A DNA stretch of 36,356 bases, from assembly GCA_964644025.1 (NCBI GenBank), contig CAZXVW010000018.1:1-36356 (forward strand), given 5' to 3'. This stretch comes from CAZXVW01 sp964644025. Its GTDB lineage: Bacteria > Acidobacteriota > Terriglobia > Bryobacterales > Bryobacteraceae. The translations under genes and the position numbers were made by a program. The notes beneath the pieces are model-generated. The model was not told the DNA's origin and searched no databases. It saw nothing but the letters and a program-made list of their open reading frames with translations. This document shows positions 14,868 to 23,249 of the stretch, piece after piece (the stretch's first letter is position 1; each line of letters begins with the position of its first letter).

Positions 14868-16879
14868 TGGGCTACCTCCTTCCCAAATTCCCGCTCCGCT
14901 TCCGGATGCTGTTCCAGCTCCTGAAACCAGTCCGGCTGCTGGGCCTGCTGCTGTTGCTGCCGGTGACCGCCCCCGGGGGCGTCCCCATGATGCTGGCCCC
15001 CGGCAAACGGATTCCCGCGCGCATCAGTTGTCTGGGCCCCCGCCTCCCGCGGGTGGGCCAGCCCGGCTGGGCGAGCCTCGCCCGGCGTCCAGATTTCAGC
15101 CCGGTAGCCTTGCTGCTCGATCCGGTTCACCAGGCTGCCGAGATGATCCCGCAGGTTCACCGCGAGCTGGCTTTCCCGGGTGCGGACAGCTACGTGCACC
15201 TGTCCGCCCCGCTCGACCACCTGGATTTCCACCGGGGAGCGGCGCGGCGTCGGCACTTGCAGGTTGATTTCGCGCGCCGGGGCCGGAGCGCGGGCCAGAA
15301 TGCCGGGCTCCGGCGCCGTTTCGGGAGCCGCGGGACGGCCGGGACGCGATGCCGCAGCGCCCTCGGCGGTGCCCCGGTGGCTGCCGTCGGCGGCTGGCGG
15401 GTGCGGGAGCGGTGCGAGCGCCGGGGCGCCCGGATCCGGTTTCGCCACTACCCGGCCGGACCGGGACAAAGCAGCGGGCTGGTGATCGTCTGGCCCCGGG
15501 CGCTGTGCTCCAGTCTGTTCCCCAGCGGCGGCTGGCTCGCCCCCGGTCGGCACCACGGGCCGCGGTGGCGGAACCGCCGGCCCATCCCCATCAGCTACGG
15601 CGGTGGGCTCCCAACCGGACCGCGCCGCCGGAAGCTTGCCGGCGGCCAAGGATCCCCCGCCGCGATTGTGGTCCGTCAGCGGCCTGGGCGGCGGAGCCGC
15701 CGAGGGCGCTCCGACGGCGACATGCCGGGTGGCTGGAGCCGGAGTCAGCCGGGTGGCAAAGCTCAGCTTCGGCGCTCGCACGGAACCGTTCCCGGCTGCG
15801 GCGGCGTTGGGATCCGCCGGCGCCTCACCCGCGCCGGGCGGCTGGTCCAAACCGGTGGCCTTCTCTGGCCAGGGCCCCTGCCCCCCGTTGTGCTCCACCG
15901 GCACCACACCGGCTGGAATCGGCGGGCCCGTTTCCCCGTTCGCTGCCTCTAGCCCCGGAGAAATCGGCAGAGCCATCCGGCTGCCTGCTCCGGCTGGCGG
16001 CTGCTCGACCGCCGGCCCGGCCAGCGCGGGCAATGGAATTGCGTGAGAGAAGACCTGGCGGCCAGCTTGGGCAGCCGGAGATGCGTTGCCGGTCAACAGG
16101 CCGGCGGCCACCGAGCCACTGCGAGACAGCAGCGCTACGGGAGTCCGCGGAACCGGCATGCCGGCTTGCGCCTGGCGGCCGCCCGTCCACAGTGACGGTT
16201 GCCGCCGCGCTATCCCGGCCCCCGGCGCCGGGACAAGCCACGCAGGCAGGCCCGGTTCGCCGGCCAGGACGGGCAAATCCGCCTTCACCGGGCCAGTCTT
16301 CCCCTCCTGCGGCTGGTTGCCTGGGACAGAATCCGCCCCCGGCTCCGGAGCCAGAGCAGCGGCGCCGGGAACCAGGCCGGCCATGGCGGGAAGCAGACCA
16401 GGCACGCCGGGCATGAGGGGCGAATCCGCCGCCGGCGCGACGGTTTGCTCCGCTCCCGGCTCGCTCCCGGTCACGGAACCAGCCGGCACCGCTCCCACCA
16501 CCGTCGCGGCGCCAGCAACCAGCCCAGCCCCCAGACCTTGCTTGCCAAAGACGCGCCGGAGCTCCTCCTCCAGCTTTTCTAACTCCCCGGCTCGCCGGGC
16601 CAGGAACTTTTCCCCCCACCCGGCAGTTCGCTCGCCACCGGCGGCGGCAGCGGCGGCCCCGGGTCTGGTCCCGGCGACCACCGCCGTCAACTCGCCGTGA
16701 AAGTCGCCGGCCTGCCCGAACGGGACATCCGCCCTGGGTCCGTCACCCGGCAGAGCGTCGGCAGGGAGAAGCGCTGGCGGTTCGGTTGTCCGTTCCGCGG
16801 ATTGGGTTGGCAGACCGGCGATCGTCACGCCGCCACTTAAGCAAGCGCCGGACCAGAGCGCACCCGCCCGTCTTTTCAA
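14843..16879 (-). CDS. fliK: Flagellar hook-length control protein FliK
   Basis: Up to 678 residues, long for FliK (about 400). Most of it is a low-complexity Ala/Pro/Gly-rich stretch with few predicted helices, as expected for an extended molecular ruler. At about residues 555-620 the Flg_hook domain appears: RRSPVEIQVVERGGQVHVAV, RTRESQLAVNLRDHLGSLVN and RIEQQGYRAEIWTPG. This part interacts with FlhB to switch substrate class. A Gln/His-rich tail (RQQQQQAQQPDWFQELEQHP) ends the protein. The start is uncertain: the TTG at 16879 has no clear ribosome site, and a GTG at 16828 or a later codon may be used. Position just before flgD and flgE supports the call. Confidence 0.85.
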   Translation of the reverse strand: MKRRAGALWSGACLSGGVTIAGLPTQSAERTTEPPALLPADALPGDGPRADVPFGQAGDFHGELTAVVAGTRPGAAAAAAGGERTAGWGEKFLARRAGELEKLEEELRRVFGKQGLGAGLVAGAATVVGAVPAGSVTGSEPGAEQTVAPAADSPLMPGVPGLLPAMAGLVPGAAALAPEPGADSVPGNQPQEGKTGPVKADLPVLAGEPGLPAWLVPAPGAGIARRQPSLWTGGRQAQAGMPVPRTPVALLSRSGSVAAGLLTGNASPAAQAGRQVFSHAIPLPALAGPAVEQPPAGAGSRMALPISPGLEAANGETGPPIPAGVVPVEHNGGQGPWPEKATGLDQPPGAGEAPADPNAAAAGNGSVRAPKLSFATRLTPAPATRHVAVGAPSAAPPPRPLTDHNRGGGSLAAGKLPAARSGWEPTAVADGDGPAVPPPRPVVPTGGEPAAAGEQTGAQRPGPDDHQPAALSRSGRVVAKPDPGAPALAPLPHPPAADGSHRGTAEGAAASRPGRPAAPETAPEPGILARAPAPAREINLQVPTPRRSPVEIQVVERGGQVHVAVRTRESQLAVNLRDHLGSLVNRIEQQGYRAEIWTPGEARPAGLAHPREAGAQTTDARGNPFAGGQHHGDAPGGGHRQQQQQAQQPDWFQELEQHPEAEREFGKEVAQWLQLLRG

Positions 16880-16927
16880 GCGGATAGACGGAATGGCGGT
16901 GACGAATCTTTGACGCCCGTCTCAATG

Positions 16928-16943
16928 TGGCACAATCTTGCCA
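16928..16943. repeat. Inverted repeat TGGCA-N6-TGCCA (possible operator)
   Basis: TGGCA at 16928-16932 and TGCCA at 16939-16943 are perfect reverse complements separated by CAATCT. The site lies in the gap between the divergent flagellar operons, 108 bases before flgF, and has the size of a dimeric regulator half-site pair. No regulator is identified. Confidence 0.4.
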
Positions 16944-16948
16944 GCTCC

Positions 16949-16966
16949 AACCATGCCCCCATGGTT
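16949..16966. repeat. Inverted repeat AACCATG-CCCC-CATGGTT
   Basis: Seven-base perfect arms (16949-16955 and 16960-16966) around CCCC, only five bases after the preceding inverted repeat. Such a dyad can be an operator or, once transcribed toward flgF, a small hairpin in the leader. There is no U-tract on the plus strand, so a terminator is unlikely. Confidence 0.4.
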
Positions 16967-17050
16967 CATTTCGGATCGGTTTTTCGGTTTGTTGCGGAGA
17001 ATCTTCAAAACGGCGCGTAAATTGCAACGCCGCACCCGGGAAGTGGTGCG

Positions 17051-17800
17051 ATGGACGCTCTTTCGATTTCGGCGGCCAGCGGCATTCAGGCGCGGATGGA
17101 GTCGCTGGAGCTGCTGGCCAACAATATCGCCAACCAGGCGACCGCCGGTTACAAGACGGACCGGGAGTTCTACAGCCTGTACGTGGCGCCGGAAGCCGTC
17201 GCCGGTGCCGGCGCCAACCCCGCGCTGACGGCCACACTGCCGGTGATTGAGCGGCAGTGGACCGATTTCTCCCAGGGCACGCTGACGCCCACCGGCAATC
17301 CTCTGGACCTGGCGCTGGCCGGCCGCGGCTTTTTCGTCGTTCGCGGCCCGGCCGGTCCTCTTTATACACGCAACGGGAGCTTCCGGCTTTCGCCAGCCGG
17401 GCGGCTGGAAACCGAGCAGGGTTATCCGGTGTTGGACCAGAGCCAGAGGCCGATCCAGCTTGATCCGGCCTTGCCGGTCGAGGTCACCGCCGACGGCAGC
17501 CTCCTCCAGCAGGGGGAAATGGTCGGCCAACTGGCGGTGGTCGAGTTTGCACGGCCGGAGTTTCTGAGCAAGCAGGCCGGAACCTATTTTCGCGTGGCAA
17601 AGAAAGGGATCCAGCCCGCCGCCGCCCGGAAGGCGGAGGTCCGGCAAGGGGCGCTCGAGAGCGCGAACTTCACCCCGGCCGAGGCGGCCGTGCGGCTGGT
17701 GAGCGTGATGCGGCAGTTCGAGATGCTGGAGCGGGCCGTCCGCCTGGGCGCGGAGATGAACCGGCGCGCGATTGAGGAAGTGGCGCGGGTGGGCACGTGA
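17051..17800 (+). CDS. flgF: Flagellar proximal rod protein FlgF
   Basis: 249 residues. The N-terminus ISAASGIQARMESLELLANN then IANQATAGYKTDREFYSLYV is the rod-protein helix. The middle has LDLALAGRGFFVVRGPAGPL and YTRNGSFRLSPAGRLETEQG. The C-terminus has AAVRLVSVMRQFEMLERAVR. It is shorter and more FlgF-like than the following FlgG, and the order flgF-flgG is standard. It forms part of the rod crossing the periplasm. The ATG at 17051 has only a weak purine-rich site upstream. It is the first gene of the plus-strand flagellar operon. Confidence 0.92.
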   Translation: MDALSISAASGIQARMESLELLANNIANQATAGYKTDREFYSLYVAPEAVAGAGANPALTATLPVIERQWTDFSQGTLTPTGNPLDLALAGRGFFVVRGPAGPLYTRNGSFRLSPAGRLETEQGYPVLDQSQRPIQLDPALPVEVTADGSLLQQGEMVGQLAVVEFARPEFLSKQAGTYFRVAKKGIQPAAARKAEVRQGALESANFTPAEAAVRLVSVMRQFEMLERAVRLGAEMNRRAIEEVARVGT

Positions 17801-17843
17801 GCGTCCCGAGCGCCCACCAGACCATGGAAAGGAGCACAACGTT

Positions 17844-18635
17844 ATGATCCGGGCTCTTTACAGCGCCGGCAGCGGAATGACGGCGCAGCAGATGAACGTG
17901 GACAACATCGCCCACAACCTGGCCAATGCCAACACCACCGGCTTTAAAATGCGCCGGACCGAGTTCCAGGACCTGCTCTATCAGAATTTCATTCAGCCGG
18001 GAGCGGCCGCCGGCTCCCAGACCATCGTCCCCAGCGGCCTGCAACTCGGGCTGGGGACCCGCCCGGTGGCCAATGAGATCATTTTCACGCAGGGCAACTT
18101 CGTGGCCACCAACAATCCCCTGGACCTGGTCATCGAAGGGCGGGGGCTGTTCCAGATCCGCCTGCCTTCGGGCGAGCTGGCCTACACGCGGGCCGGGACC
18201 TTTCACCTGGACCGGGACGGCAACCTGGTCACCCCGGACGGCGACCCGCTCGAGCCGCAGATTACGATCCCCCCGGAGGCAAAGTCGGTGACCATTGCCA
18301 GCGACGGCACCGTCAGCTACCTTCAGCCGGGTGAGACCGCCGCGCAACTGGCCGGTCAGATCCAGTTGGCCTTGTTTCCCAACCCGGCTGGCTTGAACAA
18401 TATCGGCCGGAACCTGTTCACCGCCACCGACGCCTCCGGCGAGCCGACCATCGGGAACCCGGGCGGCCAGGAAGGCATCGGCACGCTGCTGCAGGGCTAC
18501 CTCGAGCAGTCCAATGTCAGCGTGGTGGAAGAGTTCATCAACCTGATCGTCAGCCAGCGGGCCTACGAGGCTAATGCGAAGGTCGTGCGGGCGGCCGACG
18601 AGATGTACCAGCAGGTCAACAACGTAACGCGATGA
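17844..18635 (+). CDS. flgG: Flagellar distal rod protein FlgG
   Basis: 263 residues, the canonical length, from the ATG at 17844, which is preceded by AAAGGAG at 17828-17834. The frame continues upstream, but the extra 24 residues are not FlgG-like. Landmarks: MIRALYSAGSGMTAQQMNVD, NIAHNLANANTTGFKMRRTE, NNPLDLVIEGRGLFQIRLPS, TRAGTFHLDRDGNLVTPDGD, and the C-terminal SNVSVVEEFINLIVSQRAYE with ANAKVVRAADEMYQQVNNV. It polymerises as the outer rod that the P and L rings surround. Its stop overlaps the flgA start (ATGA). Confidence 0.97.
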   Translation: MIRALYSAGSGMTAQQMNVDNIAHNLANANTTGFKMRRTEFQDLLYQNFIQPGAAAGSQTIVPSGLQLGLGTRPVANEIIFTQGNFVATNNPLDLVIEGRGLFQIRLPSGELAYTRAGTFHLDRDGNLVTPDGDPLEPQITIPPEAKSVTIASDGTVSYLQPGETAAQLAGQIQLALFPNPAGLNNIGRNLFTATDASGEPTIGNPGGQEGIGTLLQGYLEQSNVSVVEEFINLIVSQRAYEANAKVVRAADEMYQQVNNVTR

Positions 18636-19552
18636 GATCCGGCCTCTTGATCCCGGTCATCGTGGCGCTGGCGGCCGCGCTGGGCGCCGCCGAGTGCGTG
18701 CCGGTGGAAGGCGATCGCATCCGGGCAGCGGATCTGGCGCGGGCCAATCGCCTGTTCGAGGCGCTCGATCCGGGGCTGTTCATCGCCTACAGCCCGATCC
18801 CGGGCGCCGAGCGGGTGCTCAGCTCCGCCCAACTGCGACGGCTGGCACGGCGCCACGGCCTGCCGGAGGCGGGGCTGAGCAGTGTCTGCTTTGTCCGGGC
18901 GGCCGAACCCTTGTCAGCCGGCCGGGTGCTGGCGGCGCTGCGCACGGCCCTGCAACTGCCCGAAGCCCATCTGGAACTGGTGGACTTCAGCCGCAAGCCG
19001 GTGCCGCGCGGGCAACTCCGGTTCAAGCGCTCGGGGCTGACTCCTCCCCCGCGCGACGCCCCCGGCACGGCGGTGCTGTGGCGCGGTTCGGTTTCCTATG
19101 GGAGCCGCCACACCATGCCGATCTGGGCGCGGGTGCGCATTTCGGTCTCGCGGCGCCAGGTGGTGGCGGTAGAAGACTTGCGGGCGGGCCGACCAATTCC
19201 GGCGGCGGCGGTGACTGAGCAAGTAGTGGAAGCCTTTCCAGAGCCGACACCGCCGCTGGCGGCGGCCACGCTCGCCGTGGGCGCCGTGCCCCGGCGCACC
19301 ATCGCCGCCGGTGAAGCGGTATACGCCGCCGATCTCCGCCTGCCGAACGACGTCAAGCGCGGCGATGCTGTCGATGTCGAGGTGAGCTGCGGCGGCGCGC
19401 TGCTGCGTTTCCGAGCCAAGGCGGAAACTGGAGGCCGGCGGGGGCAGAAGGTGCTCGTGCGAAATCCGGTCAACGGGCGCCGCTTCGCGGCGCTGGTCGA
19501 AGACAAGGGAAAAGTGAGCGTTCGCCTCGGCGTGGCCCGGGAGGGCTCATGA
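18632..19552 (+). CDS. flgA: Flagellar P-ring assembly chaperone FlgA
   Basis: 306 residues with a signal peptide (SGLLIPVIVALAAALGAAEC). The C-terminal SAF-type domain (about 205-303) shows GAVPRRTIAAGEAVYAADL, RGDAVDVEVSCGGALLRFRA, and RRGQKVLVRNPVNGRRFAAL, the typical FlgA ending. FlgA acts in the periplasm to help FlgI form the P ring around the rod. It is somewhat longer than enteric FlgA (about 220) because of an N-terminal region of about 140 residues. Context between flgG and flgH supports the call. Confidence 0.9.
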   Translation: MRSGLLIPVIVALAAALGAAECVPVEGDRIRAADLARANRLFEALDPGLFIAYSPIPGAERVLSSAQLRRLARRHGLPEAGLSSVCFVRAAEPLSAGRVLAALRTALQLPEAHLELVDFSRKPVPRGQLRFKRSGLTPPPRDAPGTAVLWRGSVSYGSRHTMPIWARVRISVSRRQVVAVEDLRAGRPIPAAAVTEQVVEAFPEPTPPLAAATLAVGAVPRRTIAAGEAVYAADLRLPNDVKRGDAVDVEVSCGGALLRFRAKAETGGRRGQKVLVRNPVNGRRFAALVEDKGKVSVRLGVAREGS

Positions 19553-19616
19553 GGGCCCGCCTCCCCGGGCCGGAACCAGCCGGCCCTCGAGGAGGCGAAA
19601 ACGAAGGGGAGTAGTC

Positions 19617-20318
19617 ATGAGAATTCTTGTTATGGCGGTCTTGCTGCCGGTGGCGGCGACGATTCTGTTCGCCGCCTCGGCACCGCGAGAAGGCAAGAAG
19701 AGGGAAAAGCTTTCCCCCATTGAGCGCTACATTCAGGAGGCGGCCGCCCAAGCCGCGATGCAACAGCCGGCGGCCGGGTCCCTGTATTGTTCCGGCGGGC
19801 TGCTGGGCGACGTGGCCCGGGATCTCCGGGCCCGGCAGGTCAACGACATCGTCACCATCGTCGTCGTCGACAAGGCGTCGGCGGTCACGCGCGGGGTGAC
19901 CGCCACCAGCCGAAAATCCAGCGCCAAGGCTTCCATCAGCTCGGTGTTCGGTTCCCGGGCTTCCACAGGGCTTCTCACCAACCTGGCCGACCTCGGCGGC
20001 TCCAGCAAGCTTGACTCGGCTGGCGAGACGAGCCGGGAGACGGTGCTCACCACGACGATCTCGGCCCGGGTGACCAGGGTATTGCCCAATGGCTACCTGG
20101 TCGTCGAGGGAAATAAGGATATCTGGGTGAATTCGGAACATCAGCAGGTTACCGTCCGCGGCGTGGTCCGCTGGAGTGACATCGGGGCGGGCAACCAGGT
20201 CTCCTCGGACCGGCTGGCGAACCTGGAGGTGCGGGTCAACGGCAAGGGTGTGGTCGGCGACGCCATTCGCCGGCCCAATTTCTTGTTCCGGCTCTTGCTG
20301 GGGCTGCTGCCCTTCTGA
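19617..20318 (+). CDS. flgH: Flagellar L-ring protein FlgH
   Basis: 233 residues. A signal peptide is seen (VMAVLLPVAATILFAASA). The conserved body includes GDVARDLRARQVNDIVTIVV, VDKASAVTRGVTATSRKSSA and RVTRVLPNGYLVVEGNKDIW followed by VNSEHQQVTVRGVVR. The closing part is QVSSDRLANLEVRVNGKGVV. FlgH forms the bushing in the outer membrane. Enteric FlgH is a lipoprotein; here no cysteine follows the hydrophobic segment in lipobox position, and the only early cysteine is in SLYCSGG further in. It is preceded by GGGGAGTAGTC before the ATG. A 64-base gap separates it from flgA. Confidence 0.94.
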   Translation: MRILVMAVLLPVAATILFAASAPREGKKREKLSPIERYIQEAAAQAAMQQPAAGSLYCSGGLLGDVARDLRARQVNDIVTIVVVDKASAVTRGVTATSRKSSAKASISSVFGSRASTGLLTNLADLGGSSKLDSAGETSRETVLTTTISARVTRVLPNGYLVVEGNKDIWVNSEHQQVTVRGVVRWSDIGAGNQVSSDRLANLEVRVNGKGVVGDAIRRPNFLFRLLLGLLPF

Positions 20319-20327
20319 GGCGTCCCT

Positions 20328-21452
20328 ATGAAGAGAAGCTTATGTTTCGTCTTACTCTGCTGGCTTGGCGCGGTGCTGGCGGGTGCCGCTGATGCGCCGC
20401 CGGCCGCACCCACCTCGCGGATCAAAGAACTGGCCTCGCTGGCGGGGGTCAGGGACAACCAGTTGTTGGGCTACGGGTTGGTCGTGGGCCTGGCCGGGAC
20501 GGGCGACAAACGCCAGACGGTTTTCTCCGCGCAAACGCTTTCCAATCTTCTGGAGCGGATGGGCGTTTCCGTGGACCCGAAAGCGATGCAGGTCCGCAAC
20601 ACAGCGGCCGTGCTGGTAACGGCGGACCTGCCCCCATTCGCCCAGCCGGGGACCAGAATCGACGTCACGGTCGCCACCGCTGGCGACGCCACCACGCTGC
20701 AGGGCGGTTTGCTCTTGTTGACGCCGCTCAAGGGCGCCGACGGCGAGGTCTACGCAGTCGCCCAGGGCCCGGTGGTGACCGGCGGATTCGTCGCCGGCCG
20801 CGGGGGAAACCAGCAGACGCTGAACCACCCCACCACGGGCCGCATTCCCAACGGCGCGATCGTCGAGCGAAGCGCACCGTCGGTGCCGCCGGGCCCGGTG
20901 TTGCGATGGCAACTGCGGCACAGCGATTTCACCACCGCCGCCCGCGTGGCCGCAGCCGTCAATAAAAGGTTCGCCCCGGAAGGCGAGCCAATGGCCCACG
21001 CCGAAAACGCGGCGGTGATCAGCGTCCGGGTGCCGGAGCAGTACCGCTCCCGGCCGGTGGAGTTCGTCGCGGCGGTGGAGAATCTGCAAGTGGCGGCCGA
21101 CCGGCTGGCCAAGATCGTCATCAATGAGCGGACCGGAACCATCGTCATGGGCAAAGACATCCGTATTGCCCCGGTTTCGATCCTGCACGGCGCGCTGACG
21201 GTCGAAGTGCGCACTTCTTACGCGGTATCCCAGCCCGCTCCGTTCGCCCAGGGCGAAACCACCGTGGTTCCCCAGGTAGGCGTCGGGGTTCAGGAGGAAC
21301 AGGCGCGCAAGGTTTCCCTGGAAACCGGCGCCACCGTGGAAGAGCTGGCGCGGGCACTGCTGTCGATCGGCTCCACGCCCCGCGACATTATCGCGATCCT
21401 CCAGAACCTGAGAGCGGCGGGGGCGCTGGAAGCCGAGTTGGAGGTGATCTGA
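20328..21452 (+). CDS. flgI: Flagellar P-ring protein FlgI
   Basis: 374 residues. A signal peptide (LCFVLLCWLGAVLAGAADA) is followed by the strongly conserved SRIKELASLAGVRDNQLLGY then GLVVGLAGTGDK. Further landmarks are FSAQTLSNLLERMGVSVDPK, RIDVTVATAGDATTLQGGLL, HPTTGRIPNGAIVER, NERTGTIVMGKDIRIAPVSI and the ending TVEELARALLSIGSTPRDII. FlgI builds the peptidoglycan-associated P ring. It begins nine bases after flgH and ends one base before the flgJ-like gene. Confidence 0.97.
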   Translation: MKRSLCFVLLCWLGAVLAGAADAPPAAPTSRIKELASLAGVRDNQLLGYGLVVGLAGTGDKRQTVFSAQTLSNLLERMGVSVDPKAMQVRNTAAVLVTADLPPFAQPGTRIDVTVATAGDATTLQGGLLLLTPLKGADGEVYAVAQGPVVTGGFVAGRGGNQQTLNHPTTGRIPNGAIVERSAPSVPPGPVLRWQLRHSDFTTAARVAAAVNKRFAPEGEPMAHAENAAVISVRVPEQYRSRPVEFVAAVENLQVAADRLAKIVINERTGTIVMGKDIRIAPVSILHGALTVEVRTSYAVSQPAPFAQGETTVVPQVGVGVQEEQARKVSLETGATVEELARALLSIGSTPRDIIAILQNLRAAGALEAELEVI

Positions 21453-21453
21453 G

Positions 21454-21789
21454 ATGCTATCCGTTCCGGTATCCCCGTTCTTGGGCAACGGGTTGGAGAA
21501 TCTTCGGCCAGGAGACGACGATGATCCGGAGACCTTACGGAAGGTTGCCGCGGAATTCGAGTCGCTCCTGGTGGCGCAAATGCTCCGGGCAATGCGCGAA
21601 TCCTCCGCGGCCGGCTGGCTGGGCACCGGCGACGACGAAGCGGGAACAACGATGGTGGAGGTGGCTGAGGAACAGTTTGCCAGAGCCCTTGCGGCGCAGG
21701 GTGGGCTGGGGTTGGCGGACTTGATTGTGGCGGGTCTGCGGAAAGCAAATGCGGCTCCTGTCAAAAAGACGCCTCCTGGCGGCCGATAA
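21454..21789 (+). CDS. flgJ: FlgJ-type rod-binding (rod cap) protein without hydrolase domain
   Basis: 111 residues. The core is the rod-binding domain of FlgJ: LRKVAAEFESLLVAQMLRAM, RESSAAGWLGTGDDEAGTTM and VEVAEEQFARALAAQGGLGL then ADLIVAGL. The glucosaminidase/muramidase half of enteric FlgJ is absent, as in many non-gamma bacteria, so another enzyme must open the peptidoglycan. Position right after flgI is the classical one. Confidence 0.88.
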   Translation: MLSVPVSPFLGNGLENLRPGDDDDPETLRKVAAEFESLLVAQMLRAMRESSAAGWLGTGDDEAGTTMVEVAEEQFARALAAQGGLGLADLIVAGLRKANAAPVKKTPPGGR

Positions 21790-21807
21790 GACCCTAGAGT
21801 CTGTCGA

Positions 21808-22086
21808 ATGAGCAACGAGATCAGAATCTTCAGCGGCGCCCAAATCGGCGCCGCCGGGCGAACCACTGCGAGCACTGGGATGTGGCTCACCAGGGTGCTG
21901 GCGGCTTCCTCGTCGTCTCCGGACGCTGACCAGGTCAGCCTGTCTCGTCTCTATCACGCGCTGAAATCCTCCGAGATGGCGGTACGCCTTCACAGCCTGC
22001 GGCTCCAGGTCGAGCAACGTTCCTACCTCATTCCCGCTGCGGAGATCAGCCGCGGAATCATCGAGGAACACCTCCAGGCCGCCTGA
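21808..22086 (+). CDS. flgM: Probable anti-sigma-28 factor FlgM
   Basis: 92 residues, the FlgM size. The C-terminal half has the FlgM pattern: DADQVSLSRLYHAL, then RLHSLRLQVEQRSYLIPAAE, then ISRGIIEEHLQ. This matches the order D-x-V-x-LS, an R-x-x-x-LR helix, a short Tyr-containing turn and a final amphipathic helix that binds sigma-28 in known FlgM proteins. The N-terminal 35 residues look disordered, as in FlgM, which is exported through the flagellum. It is last in the rod/ring operon while its likely target FliA is in the divergent operon. No membrane segment or signal peptide is present. Short length limits certainty. Confidence 0.65.
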   Translation: MSNEIRIFSGAQIGAAGRTTASTGMWLTRVLAASSSSPDADQVSLSRLYHALKSSEMAVRLHSLRLQVEQRSYLIPAAEISRGIIEEHLQAA

Positions 22087-22105
22087 GCCGTGGCGCGCCG
22101 GCCGC

Positions 22106-23152
22106 TCAGCGCTCTGCAGCCAGATAATGCCGTTCGCTCATCTCGCGCAGCCGGGCGGCCGCCGCCTCCGGGGTGATGTCCCGCTGCGGCATGGCCAGCA
22201 GCTCATAGCCCACCATGAACTTCTTCACCGTCGCGGAGCGAAGCAGCGGGGGGTAGTAATGAGCGTGGAAGCGCCACTCCGGGTGCCGCTCGCCGTCGGT
22301 GGGGCGCTGGTGAAAACCCATCGAATAAGGAAAGGAGATCTCGAACAGGTTGTCGTAACGGATGGCCATCCGCCTCAGGATGTCGGCCAGGGCGTCTCGC
22401 TCCGCCTCGGTAAACTCATCCAGCCCGGCTGCTGCCCCCCGGCTCAAAATCATCGTTTCAAACGGCCAGACGGCCCAAAACGGTACCAGAACGACGAAAT
22501 GGTCGTTTTCGATGACCACCCGCTCCTTCTCCCGGATCTCGAGCTGGAGGTAGTCCCCCAGCAACTGAGAACCCCTGGCGGCCAGGTAATCCCGTTGCGC
22601 TTCCAGTTCCTTACGGATCTCGTTCGGCAGGCTCGCATTCGCCCAAATCTGGCAATGGGGATGCGGGTTGCTGCAGCCCATCATTGCGCCCCGGTTCTCG
22701 AAGATCTGCACGTAGCCGATCCCCGGCATCCCTCCCAGTTCGGCAAACTGCTCGGCCCAGGTGTCCACGACTTCCCGGATCTCCTCCGGCTCCATCCGCG
22801 CCAGGGTCAGGTCATGGCGGGGTGAGAAGCAGATGACCCGGCACCGGCCCGGTTCTCCCTCGGCCACCAGCAGTCCCTCCCGGTCGAAACGCCCGGCGGG
22901 CGTCTCCGGCAGCAAGGCGGCGAAATCGTTATCGAAGACGAAGGTGCCGGTGTAATCCGGGTTCCGGTTCCCACCCGCCCGCCTGTTTCCCGGGCAAAGG
23001 TAGCAGTCCGGCTCGTAGGCGTTGAGAGCCTCGCGTGGCGCCTTTTCCACCTGCCCCCGCCAGGGACGCTTCGTGCGATGCGGGGAAACCAGGACCCACT
23101 CCCGGGTCAGGGGATTGAATCGGCGGTGAGGATGTGTGCTCAGATCAAACAT
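22106..23152 (-). CDS. galT: Galactose-1-phosphate uridylyltransferase
   Basis: 348 residues, normal for bacterial GalT. The active-site HPHxQ motif is H164-P-H166-C-Q168 in CSNPHPHCQIWA; H166 is the nucleophile that becomes uridylylated. The zinc-binding pair C50-x2-C53 is in CYLCPGN. Other landmarks: FNPLTREWVLVSPHRTKRPW, NPDYTGTFVFDNDFAAL and the C-terminal EWRFHAHYYPPLLRSATVKK. The enzyme swaps UMP between UDP-glucose and galactose-1-phosphate (Leloir pathway, cytoplasm). No galK or galE is adjacent. It converges with the flgM-like gene with a 19-base gap and is divergent from the Tat lipoprotein gene. Confidence 0.95.
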   Translation of the reverse strand: MFDLSTHPHRRFNPLTREWVLVSPHRTKRPWRGQVEKAPREALNAYEPDCYLCPGNRRAGGNRNPDYTGTFVFDNDFAALLPETPAGRFDREGLLVAEGEPGRCRVICFSPRHDLTLARMEPEEIREVVDTWAEQFAELGGMPGIGYVQIFENRGAMMGCSNPHPHCQIWANASLPNEIRKELEAQRDYLAARGSQLLGDYLQLEIREKERVVIENDHFVVLVPFWAVWPFETMILSRGAAAGLDEFTEAERDALADILRRMAIRYDNLFEISFPYSMGFHQRPTDGERHPEWRFHAHYYPPLLRSATVKKFMVGYELLAMPQRDITPEAAAARLREMSERHYLAAER

Positions 23153-23249
23153 GGTGCTCTCTTTAGTATTTCAACTTTTGCCGGCTCCTCCCGGGCAGCC
23201 GGCTCGCTGATTCCCCTACACTGAACACTAAAGGAGACCAACAACTCGT

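Larger units (their letters stand above)
16880..17050. promoter_or_regulatory. Divergent flagellar intergenic region
   Basis: 171 bases separate the starts of the two flagellar operons (fliK side on minus, flgF on plus), so the promoters of both should lie here or just inside the fliK 5' end. The stretch is clearly more AT-rich than its surroundings at about 16965-17030 (runs such as TCGGTTTTTCGGTTTG). Two perfect inverted repeats are present (separate entries). I could not identify a convincing sigma-70, sigma-28 or sigma-54 promoter with correct spacing. Confidence 0.5.

Noticed and set aside
15349..16416. Plus-strand open frames of several hundred codons over fliK
   Set aside because: Low-complexity Arg/Pro/Ala shadows of the Ala/Pro-rich fliK; only the minus frame has the Flg_hook domain.
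16928..16941. Sigma-54-like promoter TGGCAC-N4-TTGC upstream of flgF
   Set aside because: The GG-to-GC spacing is one base short of the strict -24/-12 spacing, and the same bases are explained by the inverted repeat.
20352..21890. Minus-strand open frame of 512 codons
   Set aside because: Antisense to flgI and the flgJ-like gene, both of which are certain.
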